Assembly (NCBI GenBank): GCA_022925895.1
Contig: JAKSYS010000377.1
Location: 1-59,540 of the forward strand
From: Fragilaria crotonensis
Taxonomy: Eukaryota > Bacillariophyta > Fragilariophyceae > Fragilariales > Fragilariaceae
Length of the DNA: 59,540 bases
Reading direction: 5' to 3'
Made by a program: the position numbers and the translations under genes. The notes below the pieces were generated by a model. The model searched no databases, was not told where the DNA came from, and saw only the letters and a list, made by a program, of their open reading frames with translations. Shown piece by piece: positions 43,282 through 54,419 of this stretch; positions within the stretch are counted from its first letter, which is position 1; every line of letters begins with the position of its first letter.

Positions 43282-43302
43282 CCCAGTAGTCAGTACATCA
43301 CC

Positions 43303-46300
43303 ATGACGAACAAAAATAAAGGTAAGCGCAAAGCGTCTGAAAATTCGTCTGCGGAACATGTCGCATTCCGTCAGTCGAACCTCGCGTTGAATCCGCCGTC
43401 GATTTATTTTGATAGGCCCAAGAAATCGACAGAGAAATCTGACGATGAGGGCAACTATAAAAAAATCGACGTCCCGATTGAAGCCGGAAATGCGAACTCA
43501 AAAATATCGAAAGAGAATTCGTTTGTTTGGAGACTACGACACCTCGCCAGAAGCGTGGGTGAAGTGGCGCATAGAGCTCGAGGAGGTCATTCGTGACTAT
43601 CCGCTCGAGTCTGGCGAACAAAAGCGTCTATGGCTCTTGCACTACTTAAGGGCAGTGCAAGAGACAAATTCCAGCAAACGTGGCGTAGACTCGATACGGA
43701 GAACGTAGCGGGTCCCGCACGACAGAGGAAGACTCAAACGAGATTTTCCAGCTGGTAATGACGGAAGTTGGTAAGTCTTACTTCCCAATCTTGCATGCGT
43801 ACCAGAAGCAGGTGGTGTACATGCAGCATTACCTACGTCTTGGAAGTCATACGGTTCGTAACTTTGCTACGCGTTTACGAGCTAAATAATTACTTACCGT
43901 ATTTTCCACGGGAAGAAGGTAAGGCTGAACCGTCTAAATTGTCTGATGACGACTTGATTCAAATTCTCAACCAGGCGAAGCCTGAAGAATGGCAAGCGGT
44001 CATTCTTGGTGCGAACATCGAGCTTTATAAGTTCGATTTTCAAGGCACTGTTGATTATTTTGAGAAACTTGAACTCAGACAGGCACTTGAGGCCAAACGT
44101 CGTAAGGTGGACAAATCCGATAACCCTGAGGGCACGAAAAAGGGCAATTGGAACGGTAAGTCCGCTGACAAAATGGCAACGGCCAAAACACAGTCGTCTA
44201 AGTATAAGAAGTGTGCGCATTGCGGTCGTGCGAATCATACTACGAAAGACTGTTGGTTTAACCCTGAGAACAAGGGAAACAGAAACCTGGTAAGAAAAAT
44301 GTCGGTTTTACCGACCGAAATGTCTTGATGACGCAGGAGCAGCTTAACGCTATCCTTGAGCGTCTTCCACGCAACCCGAAGTCTGGCAAGCGTAAGGTCC
44401 GCGACTTTACACCGAGAATTCGGATGCAGAAATCGTGGAAATGTTCAGTCCCAAGACAACCATTAGCACAGTAGAGACTAAAGAAGATAGTGACGAAAGT
44501 TCCATCTACTTTGGTTCATTTTCTAGTGAGATATTGCCATCCAAAGATGGCCATGGCAGTAAGAGACAAAAACAAAAACACAAAACCACCGAAGTCGTGG
44601 GCGAAGTGATGGGAACAGGCAAACCCGGCATTGTTCGCATTTTGCTAGACACTGGAGCATCTGCGACAATTATATAAGGATGCGATACGGGGCTTAACTG
44701 GACCGGTATTCAAAACATCACATACACGATGGCACACTATGGGTGGTCAATTCGTAAGAAACTGCAACGGGAAATTAAATTCAAATTACCCGAGTTTAGT
44801 ACGTCAAAGATAGTACAATGGGTGTGTCACGAGGACACACATACGTTGCGCAAGAATGCACAGTATGACATGATCATCGGTGCAGATTTACTATCAGAAT
44901 TGGGTATCGAAATTAATTTCAATACACAACGGATAGTATGGGAAGGTGTAGAAATTCCCATGAAAGAAAAACACGTAATATCCGATCTACAGAATGCTAC
45001 AGCTATCTACTACCACAGTATCGAACCTACGGTACTCAAGGAAGCAGAAGCGAGGCAGAAACGTATACTGGATGCAGACTATAGTGCGTTAGATCTGGAT
45101 GACTACGCACACATGGATACGCACCTAAGTAACGATCAACAAAAACAACTCGTACGTTCGCTACGAAAGTATCCGAAGTTGTTTAGTGGAGGACTGGGCG
45201 TACTCAATGTACCGCCTGTACATCTCGAACTACGGCCCTTAAGTAAGGATGAGAAGCCGTATCACGCTCGTCCGTTCCTGTACCAAAATGCTACGAGGAA
45301 ACAACGAAGAAAGAAATTCAACGTTTATGTGACATAGGAGTATTAACGAAGTGCAATGACTCGAGTGGGCGGCACCAACGTTCATACAGCCTAAAAGACT
45401 GGTGACGTTCGAGTCTAACGGACTTTCGTGTACTTAATAGGTACATAAAACGTAAACCATACCCGTTACCCAAGATTGCAGACCTTCTTCAGAAACTTGA
45501 AGGGTTTAATTGGGCAACGGCTCTGGACTTAAGTATGGGCTACTACCATATTGTCCTGGATAAAGAATCCAGCTATCTATGTACAATGATTGTACCCTGG
45601 GGCAAATATCGCTACTGTCGCCTACCTATGGGTTTGAATGGCAGTCCTGACATCTTTCAGGCCATAATTAATGACATTATGGGCGATTTGCCTAATGTGC
45701 GTGCGTGCTTAGATGACATACTGATTACAACAGCAGGTTCCTACGAGGACCATCTTCAGCATGTTGAACTCGTGTTGCAACGCCTAACTGATGTTGGCTT
45801 TGCCGTTAACCTACGTAAATCCTCGTTCGCTGTGACCGAGCTTGATTACTTAGGATATTGGATTACTCGTCGCGGTATCCAACCTCAACCTAAGAAAGTG
45901 GAAGCGATTATGCGGCTGACACCACCAACTACCAAACGGCAGTTAAGACGTTTCTTAGGTATGATCAATTACTACCGTGACATGTGGCGACGTAGAAGTC
46001 ACATACTAGCACCGCTTACGGCGCTGTGTTCTGCCAAAGCTAAATTTATTTGGCACGATAAAGAACAGAAAGCATTTGAAGACATTAAGGCCATAATAAG
46101 TCGAGAGACATTACTGGCTTATCCTGACTTCTCAAAAGACTTTCACATTTATACGGACTCCAGTGATTATCAACTGGGAGCAGTCATAATGCAAAATGAC
46201 CGTCCGTTAGCTTTCTACAGTAGGAAACTTAACAGCGCTCAAAACGTTACGACTGGTGAACAAGAGCTGTTATCCATAGTAGAAACACTTAAGGAATTCA

Positions 46301-47781
46301 AAAATATACTATTAGGTCAAAAACTGATAGTACATACCGATCATAAGAATCTCCTATATCAGAAAATGTCCACTGATCGTATAATACGATGGAGACTCCT
46401 GATAGAAGAGTTTGGACCTACCTTTCTACATATAAAAGGAGAAAAGAACGTCATTGCTGACGCCTTGTCAAGATTAGATGCGAACTTCAATGAGAAGTTA
46501 CCAACAGAGCCTACAAATGATACGATGGCTTACATCTTCATGACAAAAACAGACGTTAAAGAAACTGACTTTCCGTTAAGTCCTATGCTAATCGCTAAAT
46601 ACCAACGGTTAGATAATGAGCTTAAACGAAGAAGTACGAAATCAAAAAGTCAGAACTTCAATACCAAAACAATTGAAGGAGTTGAGGTCATTACGTACCA
46701 AGGAAAAATATATATTCCTATTCAACTTCAACAACGCGTAGTGGCTTGGTATCATGAGTATCTAGCACACCCAGGCGAATCACGCACTGAAGCAACGATA
46801 CGACAAACATGTACGTGGCCAAAATTACGTAGTCACGTTGAGACATTCTGTAAGACGTGTCGTACGTGTCAACTATTTAAGAAACAAAGGAAGAAGTATG
46901 GACACTTACCTCCTAAGGAAGCTGAAGAACTTCCCTGGTCTCGTGTAAACGTAGACTTGATTGGACCATACGTTGTACGTACTCCAACGTCTACGCATAC
47001 ACTTCGTGCGTTGACTATGATTGATCCCGTAACAGGATGGTTCGAAGTCATAGCAATACCAGATAAGAACGCACATACTGTTATGGAAGCGTTTAATAAT
47101 ACGTGGTTGACGAGATATCCACGACCCCAACATATAGGGTATGATAACGGTTCGAATTCAAAGCACAATTCAAACAAATGTGCGAGAATTATGGTATGAA
47201 AGAAAAACCGTCATCCAGTTACAACCCACAATCAAACGGTATTGTAGAACGAGTACATCAAGTACTGGGTAATGCACTTCGGACATTCGAACTCGAACAA
47301 AAGAACTCGATGCGAATGACCCTTGGGGACCGTTCTAAGTGCAGCTGCGTGGGCAATCGTAGTACAGTACATACTACATTAGATGCTACACCCGGACAGT
47401 TAGTATTTGGACGCGACATGTTGTTGCCCATCCAATTAAAGACGGATTGGGCTAGGATAAGACAACGTAAGCAAGATACTATTAACGCCAATAATAAAAG
47501 GAAAATGCTAAACGCATTGAACACGAGTACCGTGTTGGCGAAAAGTCCTACTAGAAAAACCAGGACTGATCTCCAAATTATCCGCCCCACGTACGGGACC
47601 TTATCGGATTACTGAAACCTATGCTAATGGTACAGTACGCATTCAACGTGGCATTGTCAATGAACGTGTCAACATACGTCGACTAACACCATATAAAGAA
47701 CGTACCGCCCAATTAGGGAAGCGAGTGCAGTACACCGCACGTGCCCTTAGCGTAGTGCGATACAGTATACTATATTACTAG
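43303..47781 (+). CDS. gypsy Gag-Pol polyprotein (frame broken many times)
   Basis: Gag starts at 43303 (MTNKNKGKRKASENSS) and continues through other frames (FGDYDTSPEAWVKWRIELEE, MALALLKGSARDKFQQTWRR, RLRELNNYLPYFP-like). One CCHC knuckle follows (CAHCGRANHTTKDCW). Protease has ILLDTGASATII. Reverse transcriptase begins near 45240 and continues WATALDLSMGYYHIVLDKES and RACLDDILITTAG (LDD core). RNase H includes HIYTDSSDYQLGAVIMQNDR. Integrase has the H-H-C-C region (YLAHPGESRTEATIRQTCTW, CKTCRTCQLFKK) and a D-D-E core (NVDLIGPY, YDNGS, NGIVERVHQ). The frame changes near 43520, 43630, 43720, 43890, 44290, 44400, 45300, 45400 and 47160. The final codons (YTARALSVVRYSILYY) lie inside the 3' LTR. 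Confidence 0.9.
47715..47725 (+). other. polypurine tract of the gypsy element
   Basis: AGGGAAGCGAG directly precedes the 3' LTR, the position from which plus-strand DNA is primed. It has one pyrimidine and also codes in the pol frame. Confidence 0.55.
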
Positions 47782-48109
47782 TATCCAGTACTACAATACA
47801 ATGGCCATGTATAGTACTTGGATATACCGGTAGACTAGTAATACCATAGTACAGTGCAACAATAGAACACTGATCCTGTACAACAGTACAACCGTACAAC
47901 AGTAGAATGAGAACTGTCTGACATCTCTTGGAGACTCACTGAGTCTCCTAGATGAATGAAAGAGAACAGTCCAATCCCACCAAGGATGGGACTGCTCTCT
48001 TGTTTTAAAAACTAGTCTCATAACTTTTAATAAGGTGCAACTATTAATCCTTTAAAACTAGCTACAAATTAGCCTCCAAAATAAAACTGATTACTTCGCG
48101 CGTAGGGCA
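47726..48109 (+). repeat. 3' LTR of the gypsy element
   Basis: Appears identical to 42885-43268. The pol frame ends within it at TAG 47779-47781. GATCT follows at 48110-48114. Confidence 0.95.
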
Positions 48110-48114
48110 GATCT

Positions 48115-48464
48115 GGCACTTGCACCATGTCGGATCCACCATTACCTTCATCATCAGTCTCAGTAGGTAGAGGAAGAGTCAGGGTAGTAGTGAAACCACT
48201 GTGAGCAAAAAGCTTCTTATGATTGCAATTTTTGTTATGACTCGCCTTCAATCACTGGACCTGGTGGTGTGTCGATGACCGAGGAAACAATTGAACAACT
48301 TACGACTCCTTATGACTCATGACACTTTGATAATTCCGGCCGGATTGCCCTCAGAACGCACCCAAGGATATACCGGAACACCCGTAGGTTTTTGTACGGG
48401 AGTTTTGCCGTGTAAAGGGCTACACTCTAGTAGCTCCCAGCGAGGACGATAAGACCTTGCGAAT
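48115..48464. other. intergenic, no gene seen
   Basis: Nothing recognisable between the gypsy insertion and the tandem array. Confidence 0.4.
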
Positions 48465-48690
48465 AATTGGCGGCATTATTGGTAGAAAATTATCCGGAAA
48501 TGCCGCCATCTGCAAACAATTGGCGTCATTACTGGTAGAAAATTATTCGGAAATGCAGCCATCTGCAAACAATTGGCAGCATTACTGGTAGAAAATTATT
48601 CTGAAATGCCGCCATCTCCAAACAATTCGCGGCATTACTGGTAGAAAGTTATTCGTCGGAAATGCCGCCATTCGTAAGTTGGCGGCATCG
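48465..48690. repeat. 53-bp tandem array, about 4.3 copies, with an internal inverted motif
   Basis: Units start at 48465, 48518, 48571 and 48624 (AATTGGCGGCATTA or close variants), exactly 53 bp apart; a partial fifth starts near 48676. Most units hold GGCGGCAT or a variant, then GGTAGAAAATTAT, then ATGCCGCC, so the unit can fold back on itself. Copies differ at a few positions. No spacers, hence not CRISPR-like. Confidence 0.85.
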
Positions 48691-49312
48691 CAGGTATCAT
48701 ATTATCTGCACAGTTGGCCATCACTGACATTGGCAAACCATCTATGCTGCTGCTGATTCTTAAAGTTTTGTTGAGCATTGCCACAAGGCCACTACACCCT
48801 TTTTAGCCAAGCTCATGACTGCCATTCAAGACTTCTCGTAGACTTTATGTCATTACAGCAAAGCAATGCTGTTTGTCTACGTGAAAGCCATGATTTTGAT
48901 TTAGGCCAGCATTGTCCACCAAGCTGAACTGAATCATTGACTCCTCTAAACGCTTGTTCCTCACTCCTCCACTGGCTGAATTCAAAAAAGACCACTTTGA
49001 CACTGACAAAGAGATGGCTTCATCTTGCACCGTGTTAGCATCTTTGCAAGCATCCTCTCACTGTTCATGACAACAGCCACTCCCTACGTATCTTCTGTAC
49101 GTTACTCAACCTGTGGCCTGCACCATTGCAGCATTGCCTCCTCACCCTTTGGATGTCCTTCCTGATTGTCCTGCCACCTTTTATACAGCAACTACCTATT
49201 CCTTTCCAAGCAACTGCTCTGATGGAATTGTGTTATTTGCCATCAGAACACCAGAGTAATGGTACTTCTATAACGTCATCAACAAAAATGTAAGCAATAG
49301 GAAATCAGGGCC
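48691..49312. other. probable eroded transposon DNA, no gene seen
   Basis: Interrupted frames on both strands, composition like the 26150-27450 stretch. Nothing recognisable. Confidence 0.35.
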
Positions 49313-49625
49313 ATGTTGCATAGCAGTACTTTTCACTTACAGTTCTTCATACTCTTCTTTTGAATCCAGTACCAATTCTTCTGGATCCTAAAGGCAGGAC
49401 AATGAATGAAAGAGTGTCATGTCAGCATCACGGATTATGGTAAAGCAACAGGGATTGAAGCGACAAAAACACATTGCGTAGCAGTACATTTCGCTTACAA
49501 CGGCCAGTTCATATTCTTCTTTTGAATCTACCCATTCTTCTGGAACCTAAAGGCAGGGCAATGAATGCTGCAGAGAGTGTTGTGTCAGCATCACAGATTA
49601 TGGTAAAGCAACAGGGATTAAACAA
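49313..49625. repeat. diverged tandem duplication, about 155-bp unit
   Basis: 49313-49466 and 49470-49625 match along their length. Shared blocks include TTGCRTAGCAGTAC, TTCTTTTGAATC, CCTAAAGGCAGG, CAATGAATG and GATTATGGTAAAGCAACAG. There are many substitutions and small indels between the two copies. Confidence 0.75.
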
Positions 49626-49960
49626 ACAAACCATGGCATTGACCATAAATGGTAAAATTGTTGTGTATTGGGACAGAAGCTGAGGGCATTTCAATGTTAT
49701 CATCACATCAATGTAGGAAGATTCTTATTTCTGTTCAAACGAATGTGGGGCAGATTTATGTCCTTTATCTACCTGGTACGACAAAGTTTTGAATGCAAGC
49801 TTCTTGAAAAATTGCTCCAGGTGAAATATGAAAATGAAGATTCCAAAAAGTCAAATTCTACGACAAAAATGTTGACGTCATTTCCTTGCATTCTAATTGC
49901 TTCCGGTAACTCTTGGCTGGAGCTCGACAGGGAGGCCATGTATGATGTTTGTCGTATGTC

Positions 49961-50322
49961 CAGGGGTGCTAAATTTAGGCAATCTGGCCGGAGCGCCTAC
50001 CAGCGCCTAAAAAGTTTAATTTAGGCGCTTTGTCGAAGTCAAATTTAGGCGCTGGGGTTAGGGGTTAGGGGTACGGTACAGTGCCACTATGCCAGTGCTA
50101 CTCGGAGTACAAAGAAGAAAGAAGACACTACAAGCAAGAAGACCACAGTAGTTCCTTATTGTGCTACTGGTACCGACTACTGGTTTACAGTATTAGTGTC
50201 TACTGTATATATAAATATATTCAGTGTATAGCTGTATGTTCGTTCAATTTAGGCGCTTTGCCGAAGTCTAATTTAGCCGATTATGCTCGTAACGGTAGGC
50301 GCGCCTAAATTTAGCACCCCTG
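49961..50322. mobile_element. hAT-type MITE with 8-bp target duplication
   Basis: The ends are CAGGGGTGCTAAATTTAGGC and its exact inverse, the CAGGGGTG start being typical of hAT elements. The flanks are CGTATGTC (49953-49960) and CGTATGTT (50323-50330), an 8-bp target duplication with one mismatch, as hAT transposases make. The 362-bp interior repeats TTTAGGCGC several times and holds GGGGTTAGGGGTTAGGGG near 50055 plus a GTAC-rich patch. It encodes nothing. Confidence 0.88.
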
Positions 50323-50330
50323 CGTATGTT

Positions 50331-51044
50331 CCCTAATCGAGCCGATCGAGCTTTCTAAAAAGATCGACTCCATAAATTATATTGCAAATAAAGTTACACA
50401 TCTCCTTTACCTACAAATCTCAGACTTCTCTTCTGAAGATAGAAATACCGTACACTGTACCAGTAGTAAGTAGAAATCAGTACTCCCGTACGCTTCTGCA
50501 GGTGATGGCCGGCTCTACTAGGGACATACACGGGCTCCCACGCCTTCCACCTGTACTTGTAAATTATGATCGACTGGTTTTCAGGTTCGCTTAGTTGTGA
50601 ATTTCGAACCATATAGAACATCGAACATGTATGTATGATTTATTACTGACATATAGTGGAGGCTGCCATAGGTTAATATGCACTCAGCTCGTAAAATCAA
50701 TTTGTTTAAGGTTTTAAAATCATCGGCAATATTTAAATATTTTTCGCGGTTCGGAAGATTCAGATCTGCTGGCAGGATTCAGAGCTCCAGATTCTACTCA
50801 GAATTGTCGCAGCATGTGCACGAATCTAGATGCATCATCCATGTATTATATACATTACTAGTATATGAATATGCAAGGACACTAGAATCTTGATTCATAC
50901 CTGGTATGCATACCTGGTACCTTCATACCTCATACCTCATCTTTGACGCACCGTTATGCCACACAACATCCACCGTTTTGGTCTTGTTACATACATGATT
51001 TTCTTTTAGACAACGCATGCATGCTTTCAACTTCATCATAGCAA
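50331..51044. other. intergenic, upstream of the 51045 gene
   Basis: AT-rich, with GTAC words at 50450-50500 and a CATACCTGGTA repeat at 50895-50925. The promoter of the 51045 gene should lie near the right end. Confidence 0.4.
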
Positions 51045-52566
51045 ATGAGTAATCAAGAAAGAATGATCGAGCATGATCAATCCAAACTGCGACCCTTCCG
51101 TCGTAGGCCAGTGCCTTCTATGCATGCGGAGCCCTATTTGGAGCCTGGCGCGACGGGCGGATTTATATTCTGGAGGAGGCTCAGTCGCGTTCTCTTATCG
51201 GCAGTGTTCGGCGCATGTTTTTGTGCCGTGTATTTCTTGACTGTTGGCCATGTCAATCCCCACGACCAACAGCCCAACCGACGATCTACGATGACAAATG
51301 AACGCACTCTGCCTCCGTGGAAACCTGGCATGTTGACATTCACCACTTGCACGTGGGACCCAGTGAGGTAAGTCGATGACAATGTCATGGATCTATAGGA
51401 GCAAGGTTTTCGCGCTCACTCTTGCCTCCTTAGAGCTCGTTCCTAATCTACCCTGATGGCACCACCATGCTCATTGACGCTGGCGATATTGATCTCCCTC
51501 GCACATTGCCTCGACTCTGGAGGAATGGTCGTAGCAGGCTTAAGATAAGGCCGCCATACCCCAACTCCAGTAAGTCTACAGCTGAGTGGATTCTCGACTA
51601 CATGCATCACTTTTGGCCTCGACCGGATGAGGATCGAAAAACCCTCGATTACTTCTTGTTGACGCAATTTGCATCGGATCACATGGGAGATCCGGGTCCT
51701 GACTGCAGGTCGTCGACGAATGGAAAGTATCGCCTGTCAGGTATTACAGAGATAGCATCTCAAATATCTATTGCGAAAATTGTGGACCGAGCATATCCCA
51801 AATACGACTTTCCAATTGATCTCGCCAAGTGGCCCTCCAAACCATTCCAAAACTACAGAAACTTCATTGCCGAGACTTGTGGCGATCGAAATGTCAGCCA
51901 AGTTGAGAAGTTTTATGTCGGTAGCAACTCACAATTCATCGAGATGCGCAACCAGTCGTCTGAGTTTCAAATTCGTAACCTCAAGAGTAATTTAGATGTA
52001 GTCAATGCCGATGGTGATGTGGTGACGATCGAAGGGGAGCTCTTTACGGACCCCGAAAGGATCAAATGGAATGAGAATGAACTCAGTTGCGCTGTCGTCG
52101 TCGAATACGGCGCCTTCAGGTACTACGAAGGGGGCGACCAGGAAGCCCGTCGCGACAAGTTCGGCGAAATGGATACGATCACACCCACCGCCATGGCGGC
52201 AGGTCCGGTTGATGTGGCAACTGCGAACGACCACGGACAAGGTGTGAATCAGGCCTTCAGCGACGTTTTAGATCCCGAGATTATCATTCTGCAAGGAATC
52301 TTTTCAGATAAGCTCCTCAAGCCCGCGATGTCCTTCATGACGCATGAAGTCAGACGGCCGGAAGGGCCCTCTTAGTGACTGATATCTATGATTTGAAAGC
52401 AATCGGCGAGGACCGCAAGGCATTTGCTTCAACTGAAGGTCACATAGTGGTAAGAGTGCACGCGCCAGGGCCTGATCAATACTATGAAGTGTTCATCTTG
52501 GATGGGGGCAAGAGAGTGAAGGACGTGTTAGGTCCTTTCAAGCCTAGATTTAGTTCCGGGCCGTGA
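51045..52566 (+). CDS. membrane-anchored metallo-beta-lactamase-fold protein with altered metal motif (one frame break)
   Basis: Exon 1 is 51045-51367, the intron 51368-51435 (68 bp, GTAAGT...TTAGAG) and exon 2 starts at 51436; the junction reads TWDPV-S-SFLIYPDGTTML. After a basic N-terminus, one membrane span (VLLSAVFGACFCAVYFLTVG) suggests a type II anchor with the domain outside. The fold is indicated by FLIYPDGTTMLIDAGD followed by LDYFLLTQFASDHMG. In the family this last motif is THFHSDH; here both histidines before Asp-His are replaced (Gln, Ala), so hydrolase activity is doubtful. The product stops at 52375 unless one base shifts near 52355. Then ALLVTDIYDLKAIGEDRKAF and EGHIVVRVHAPGPDQYYEVF complete the usual C-terminus to 52566. 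Substrate unknown. Confidence 0.65.
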
Positions 52567-53190
52567 ACTGTATGTTGTTTCTAAGATATCTATCTGCGTA
52601 ATTACGTTGTCAACAGGGTATTTCATGTTCACGTACTCGAGAACTAAAGAAACATCGCAGAATTGGCGCCTAACATGTGGAAGCCCTATCCCACCATCAG
52701 TGAGAGTGCGATCGACTTGGAGGCATTTACATCGCCTCATACATTGAGCTTGTAGCTGGTAATGAGCTTCTCGTGTTGTGGACGAGGACAACCAGGACCC
52801 AATATACTATCATCCTACTGCCGGTACCTGTAGCTCAAGTAGATGTTATGCATATGGCTCGTATGTAGTAGTACCAGGTATGATACAGCAGCTGGATTCT
52901 GGAAACATGTACAGTACCTGGTACTAGTAGCGAGATAGCGAGTGATGGAAGTATGTACAGTACCTGGTAAAGTGTACAGTACTCTACTAGTAGTACTACG
53001 CTGTGCCGATAGGGAAGCCAATCACTACACAAAATAAAGACCCCGAAGTCAGAGTTCGCATTATCACTTCAAAAGATAGCATGCGCGTACAGTACTTGTA
53101 CTACGGTGGCTGACGATTCACAAGTCAAAACATTCGAACGTTTGGCACACAGCATAAACACACATAGTCTCCAAGGTATCAACAATCAAC
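52567..53190. other. intergenic, GTAC-rich
   Basis: The part at 52820-53105 is dense in GTACAGTACCTGGTAC-like words, in several near copies. No gene seen. Confidence 0.45.
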
Positions 53191-54288
53191 ATGTCCTTAT
53201 CAGCACTCAACTCCCCTCCCTTCATTGCGGCAGTAGGCAGCGGGGCCCTTGCGCTTCTCCCAATACTGGAAGGAATGCAATTCCCCTTTTCAACTCTGAA
53301 GTATGGTAACTTTGTAGCCTACTGCATCAATTTTGCGTCTGTATCTGTCCCTGGACGCATTGACGGACAGCAACAATCGAATGCCATTGAGGGCGGGCGA
53401 ACTGAAATGGATCAGCTGTCTCCGGGGAAAGGAGGGAGAACACTGCTAGCTCCATCTGGATGGTATGTACCGACCTTGCGTTTTTGGTCACACAACACAA
53501 CCTGCACAACCTGTCGACTCTTGAATCGTGTCACTTGTGAGTAGGCAGTGTCATCTCACGTTCTCGTTTTTCGACAAAAAATGTTACCCACACGACAGGG
53601 CGTTCAGCATCTGGGCCCCCATCTTCATGGGCGAACTTGTTCTCGTCACGGCACAACTCTTTGTTGGCCCCAATGACTCCATGGCCCCGTTCCTAAAGTC
53701 CGCGTCGGTTCCATTCATGGCCGCGAATATCTTTCAATCGCTCTGGTGCAGCCTTCCGTCCCAAGTACAAGGGCGGATGGATGGCAGTTAGCTTTGCCTC
53801 CCTCGTTAGCACTGCGTTCTCGTTGTCCAAGGTACACAATGCAGCTCTCAGGTTGATTGGCTGGGACTACATCATTTATGGACTCCCAACCTCGCTTCAC
53901 TTTGGTTGGGTCACAGCCGCATCCTTGGTGAACTTGAATGGAGCTGTGGCCATGCAAAAAGAGGTCTCGGCAAACACTGTGGCTTGGGTAGGTCACCTTT
54001 CGGTTGTGACAGCTACTGTCCTGGGTATTTTAGTCACAGTCAGTCGACAGGCGCCAGTCTATGGCGGTGTTATTTGCTGGGCACTCACTGCCGTCGCCGA
54101 CGGCATGGCCAAGCGTGGCGGCTACTAAGAATGATTCTGATCAACAGAAAGTGGGCGTTCTTGGAGCCAAATTGCAGTATCGACTTAGTCAAATCGGGGC
54201 TTTTCTCACAGGTGGAGTATCGCTTGCCATTATTGTAGGTGCTGTCCTAGGTGGTGGCAATCGTGGTGGAAGCAAGATTGCTCCATAA
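53191..54288 (+). CDS. multispan membrane protein, TspO/MBR-like (two frame breaks)
   Basis: Exon 1 is 53191-53462, the intron 53463-53598 (136 bp, GTATGT...GACAG), and the junction gives APSGWAFSIWAPIFMGELVL. Hydrophobic spans follow, interspersed with Trp-containing loops (ANIFQSLWC, AAFRPKYKGGWMAVSFASLV, RLIGWDYIIYGLPTSLHFGW, VGHLSVVTATVLGILVTVSR, and near the end LTGGVSLAIIVGAVLGGG). The pattern W-x-I-W-x-P and W-x-x-x-x-L-x-x-G-W is reminiscent of tryptophan-rich sensory protein (TspO/MBR) relatives found in plants and algae, but I would not insist on the family. One-base frame changes occur near 53753 and 54115. No plastid presequence is evident. Confidence 0.5.
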
Positions 54289-54419
54289 TCGGAGTTCGAG
54301 GACAACATGATGTGATTCACTTAGCTAACCATAGAGTCCATAAAGTAAGAAAATAGCAATGCGGTCAAATTGCTCTGCTGTGTTATGCGTACTTGAGTGC
54401 GTGTCTATCTCCGAGACGT

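Larger units (their letters stand above)
42885..48109 (+). mobile_element. complete gypsy-type LTR retrotransposon
   Basis: Two 384-bp LTRs (42885-43268 and 47726-48109) look identical and begin TG and end CA. The 5-bp target duplication GATCT flanks both sides (42880-42884 and 48110-48114). The order protease-reverse transcriptase-RNase H-integrase identifies the Ty3/gypsy superfamily. Total 5,225 bp. The insertion is recent by LTR identity, yet the coding frame is broken many times. Confidence 0.95.

Noticed and set aside
48465-48690. Evenly spaced repeats resembling a CRISPR array
   Set aside because: The repeat unit fills the whole 53-bp period, there are no variable spacers, and the DNA is eukaryotic nuclear.
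48691-49312. Second hAT transposase remnant
   Set aside because: Composition is similar to the 26-27 kb stretch, but I could find no transposase motif.
49668-50024. 118-codon open frame running into the hAT MITE
   Set aside because: Its end lies within the MITE, so it is a chance frame over the insertion boundary.
50050-50075. Telomere-like GGGGTTAGGGG
   Set aside because: Only two units inside a MITE with defined ends, so not a telomere or chromosome end.
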